NCBI GenBank assembly: GCA_045537045.1
Contig: JAZSOS010000023.1
Location: 35,567 to 99,566 of the forward strand
DNA: 64,000 bases
Reading direction: 5' to 3'
DNA from: SIG480 sp045537045
GTDB taxonomy: Bacteria > Bacillota > Clostridia > Oscillospirales > JAAYXM01
Positions 62,638-64,000 of the stretch are shown piece after piece (the stretch's first letter is position 1; each line of letters opens with the position of its first letter). The notes under the pieces were generated by a model that was not told where the DNA came from, searched no databases, and saw nothing but the letters and a program-made list of their open reading frames with translations. A program made the position numbers and the translations under genes.

Positions 62638-64000
62638 TTACTTATCAAGACGAGCCTTGAGAGCTTCGAGCTGATCGTACATTTCCTTCGGCATTCTGTT
62701 GCCGACACTCTGAATCTTTGCATAGAACTCTTCGAGGTTTGCAGCATCTTCTTTCCAGAGACCTGCATCAACGGAGAGGATGTCGTTGAGGATATCCATT
62801 GTTACTTCATCCTCGATGCCCTCACGGTTGATATCCTCAGCCTTCGGAACATAACCGATAGCTGTCTCGTTTGCGCCGATTTCATCGTCGCAACGCTTGA
62901 GGATCCACTCGAGAACGCGGAGGTTGTCACCGAATCCCGGCCAGAGGAACTTGCCGTCATCGCTTGTTCTGAACCAGTTTGTGTTGAAGATCTTCGGCTT
63001 CTTTGTGATCTTCTTGCCCATTTCAATCCAGTGGTTGAAATAGTCACCCATGTTGTATCCGCAGAACGGAAGCATAGCCATCGGGTCACGACGGACAACA
63101 CCGACTGCACCTGCAGCTGCAGCAGTTGTCTCGGAAGCCATAGCTGAGCCTACGAATACACCGTGGTTCCAGTCAAATGACTGGTAAACGAGCGGAGCAG
63201 TCTTTGCACGGCGACCGCCGAATACGATAGCGGAAATCGGAACACCCTTCGGGCTTTCAAATTCCGGAGAAATGCACGGGCACTTGCAAGCCGGTGCTGT
63301 GAAGCGGCTGTTCGGATGAGCGCCCTTCTCGCCGGACTCGCAGTCCCACGGCTCGCCCTTCCAGTTGATAGCGTTCTTCGGCGGGTTCTTATCAAGACCT
63401 TCCCACCAAACAGTGTTGTCCTCTGTGTTATGAACAACGTTTGTGAAGATTGTATCCTGCTGGCAGGTTGCAAGAGCGTTCGGGTTTGACTTGTTGTTTG
63501 TACCCGGAGCAACGCCGAAGAAACCAGCTTCAGGGTTGATAGCCCAGAGGCGGCCGTCATCGCCGACGCGGAGCCATGCGATATCGTCACCTACGCACTC
63601 AACTTCATAGCCCTTATCAGCATAAGCCTTCGGGGGGATAAGCATAGCAAGGTTTGTCTTACCGCAAGCAGACGGGAATGCTGCTGCGATGTACTTCTTC
63701 TCACCGTTCGGAGCCTTGACGCCGAGGATGAGCATATGCTCAGCCATCCAGCCTTCGTTGCGGCCCTGGTAGGAAGCGATACGGAGAGCAAAGCACTTCT
63801 TACCGAGAAGAACGTTGCCGCCGTAACCGGAGTTGATAGACCAGATTGTGTTGTCCTGGGGGAAGTGAACGATGTAGCGGTTTTCTTCATCGATGTCGGC
63901 GCGTGCGTGCAGACCCTTAACGAAGTCGGCGGAGTCGCCGAGAGCGTTGATAACAGCGGTGCCGACGCGGGTCATGATGAGCATATTGAGAACGACGTAG
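62638..64000 (-). CDS. pckG: phosphoenolpyruvate carboxykinase, GTP-dependent (3' part; start outside window)
   Basis: The frame is open to the window edge and gives the C-terminal 450 or so residues of a GTP-type PEPCK. The kinase-1 motif with the reactive Cys reads AFPSACGKTNLAM, and NPEAGFFGVAPGTN and FGGRRAKTAPLVYQSFDWNHG are typical. It interconverts oxaloacetate and PEP with GTP/GDP. The frame runs on through YVVLN just before 64000, so the true start lies beyond. It ends at a strong terminator. Confidence 0.95.
   Translation of the reverse strand, partial: YVVLNMLIMTRVGTAVINALGDSADFVKGLHARADIDEENRYIVHFPQDNTIWSINSGYGGNVLLGKKCFALRIASYQGRNEGWMAEHMLILGVKAPNGEKKYIAAAFPSACGKTNLAMLIPPKAYADKGYEVECVGDDIAWLRVGDDGRLWAINPEAGFFGVAPGTNNKSNPNALATCQQDTIFTNVVHNTEDNTVWWEGLDKNPPKNAINWKGEPWDCESGEKGAHPNSRFTAPACKCPCISPEFESPKGVPISAIVFGGRRAKTAPLVYQSFDWNHGVFVGSAMASETTAAAAGAVGVVRRDPMAMLPFCGYNMGDYFNHWIEMGKKITKKPKIFNTNWFRTSDDGKFLWPGFGDNLRVLEWILKRCDDEIGANETAIGYVPKAEDINREGIEDEVTMDILNDILSVDAGLWKEDAANLEEFYAKIQSVGNRMPKEMYDQLEALKARLDK

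Overview
The window reads as chromosomal DNA of an anaerobic, low-to-mid GC Clostridia member (Firmicutes), most likely a gut or rumen lineage. The support is a T-box leader, dipicolinate synthase (dpaAB) and YtfJ as endospore markers, scpAB, the sepF-yggT-divIVA-ileS-lspA-rluD neighbourhood, GTP-type PEP carboxykinase, ferredoxin-linked indolepyruvate oxidoreductase and the glgC/glgD pair. I cannot name a species. No rRNA, tRNA, insertion sequence, prophage or CRISPR array was seen. Almost all genes are on the minus strand; the exceptions are an NhaC-type antiporter, ruvX and dpaAB.

Layout: 1-5950, T-box-controlled operon (acyl-CoA ligase, Na+/solute symporter, iorA, iorB, start of a PaaK-like gene). 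5960-15990, a complete glycogen block (GH13 amylase, glgP, glgA, glgD, glgC, glgB), preceded upstream by dacF, ytfJ, a DUF2953 gene, scpB, scpA and an M50 protease (15994-20140). 20328-20789, DUF212/PAP2-like gene. 20933-30772, arginine operon argC-argJ-argB-argD-argF, ending in a giant gene that fuses a truncated CarA, a full CarB and a DapF domain. 30919-32845, divergent ygjV and nhaC. 32927-35113, a Ser/His peptidase plus PqqD pair and a FAD/Rieske oxidoreductase. 35259-37063, ECF sigma factor, probable anti-sigma factor and queH. 37222-43090, ruvX, a DUF4830 protein, a TAXI-TRAP transporter and dpaAB. 43174-46645, small conserved unknowns, a YgjP-like metalloprotease, a phosphoesterase and a membrane-anchored unknown. 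46970-55299, DUF1294, rluD, lspA, an interrupted ileS, divIVA, yggT, sepF, yggS, an HlyD-like protein and hfq. 55339-62348, miaA, mutL, mutS, miaB. 62638-64000, 3' part of pckG.

The most unusual points are these. (1) The CarA(N-half)-CarB-DapF fusion has no glutamine amidotransferase domain, and its DapF domain has Ala in place of the first catalytic Cys. (2) ileS carries a single in-frame TAG at codon 552, yet is intact on both sides. (3) The intergenic region 46695-46925 has a housekeeping promoter, a long closing stem, nested helices, a potential 9-bp pseudoknot and an intrinsic terminator whose arms can re-pair with upstream copies. It looks like an undescribed structured RNA or riboswitch-like leader. 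(4) A 40-base promoter-like block is shared, without gaps, by the ECF sigma gene and the gene downstream of that RNA, predicting a regulon. (5) The T-box specifier reads best as AUU (Ile), which would make the iorAB operon a route for isoleucine or its branched-chain oxo-acid rather than for aromatic acids.
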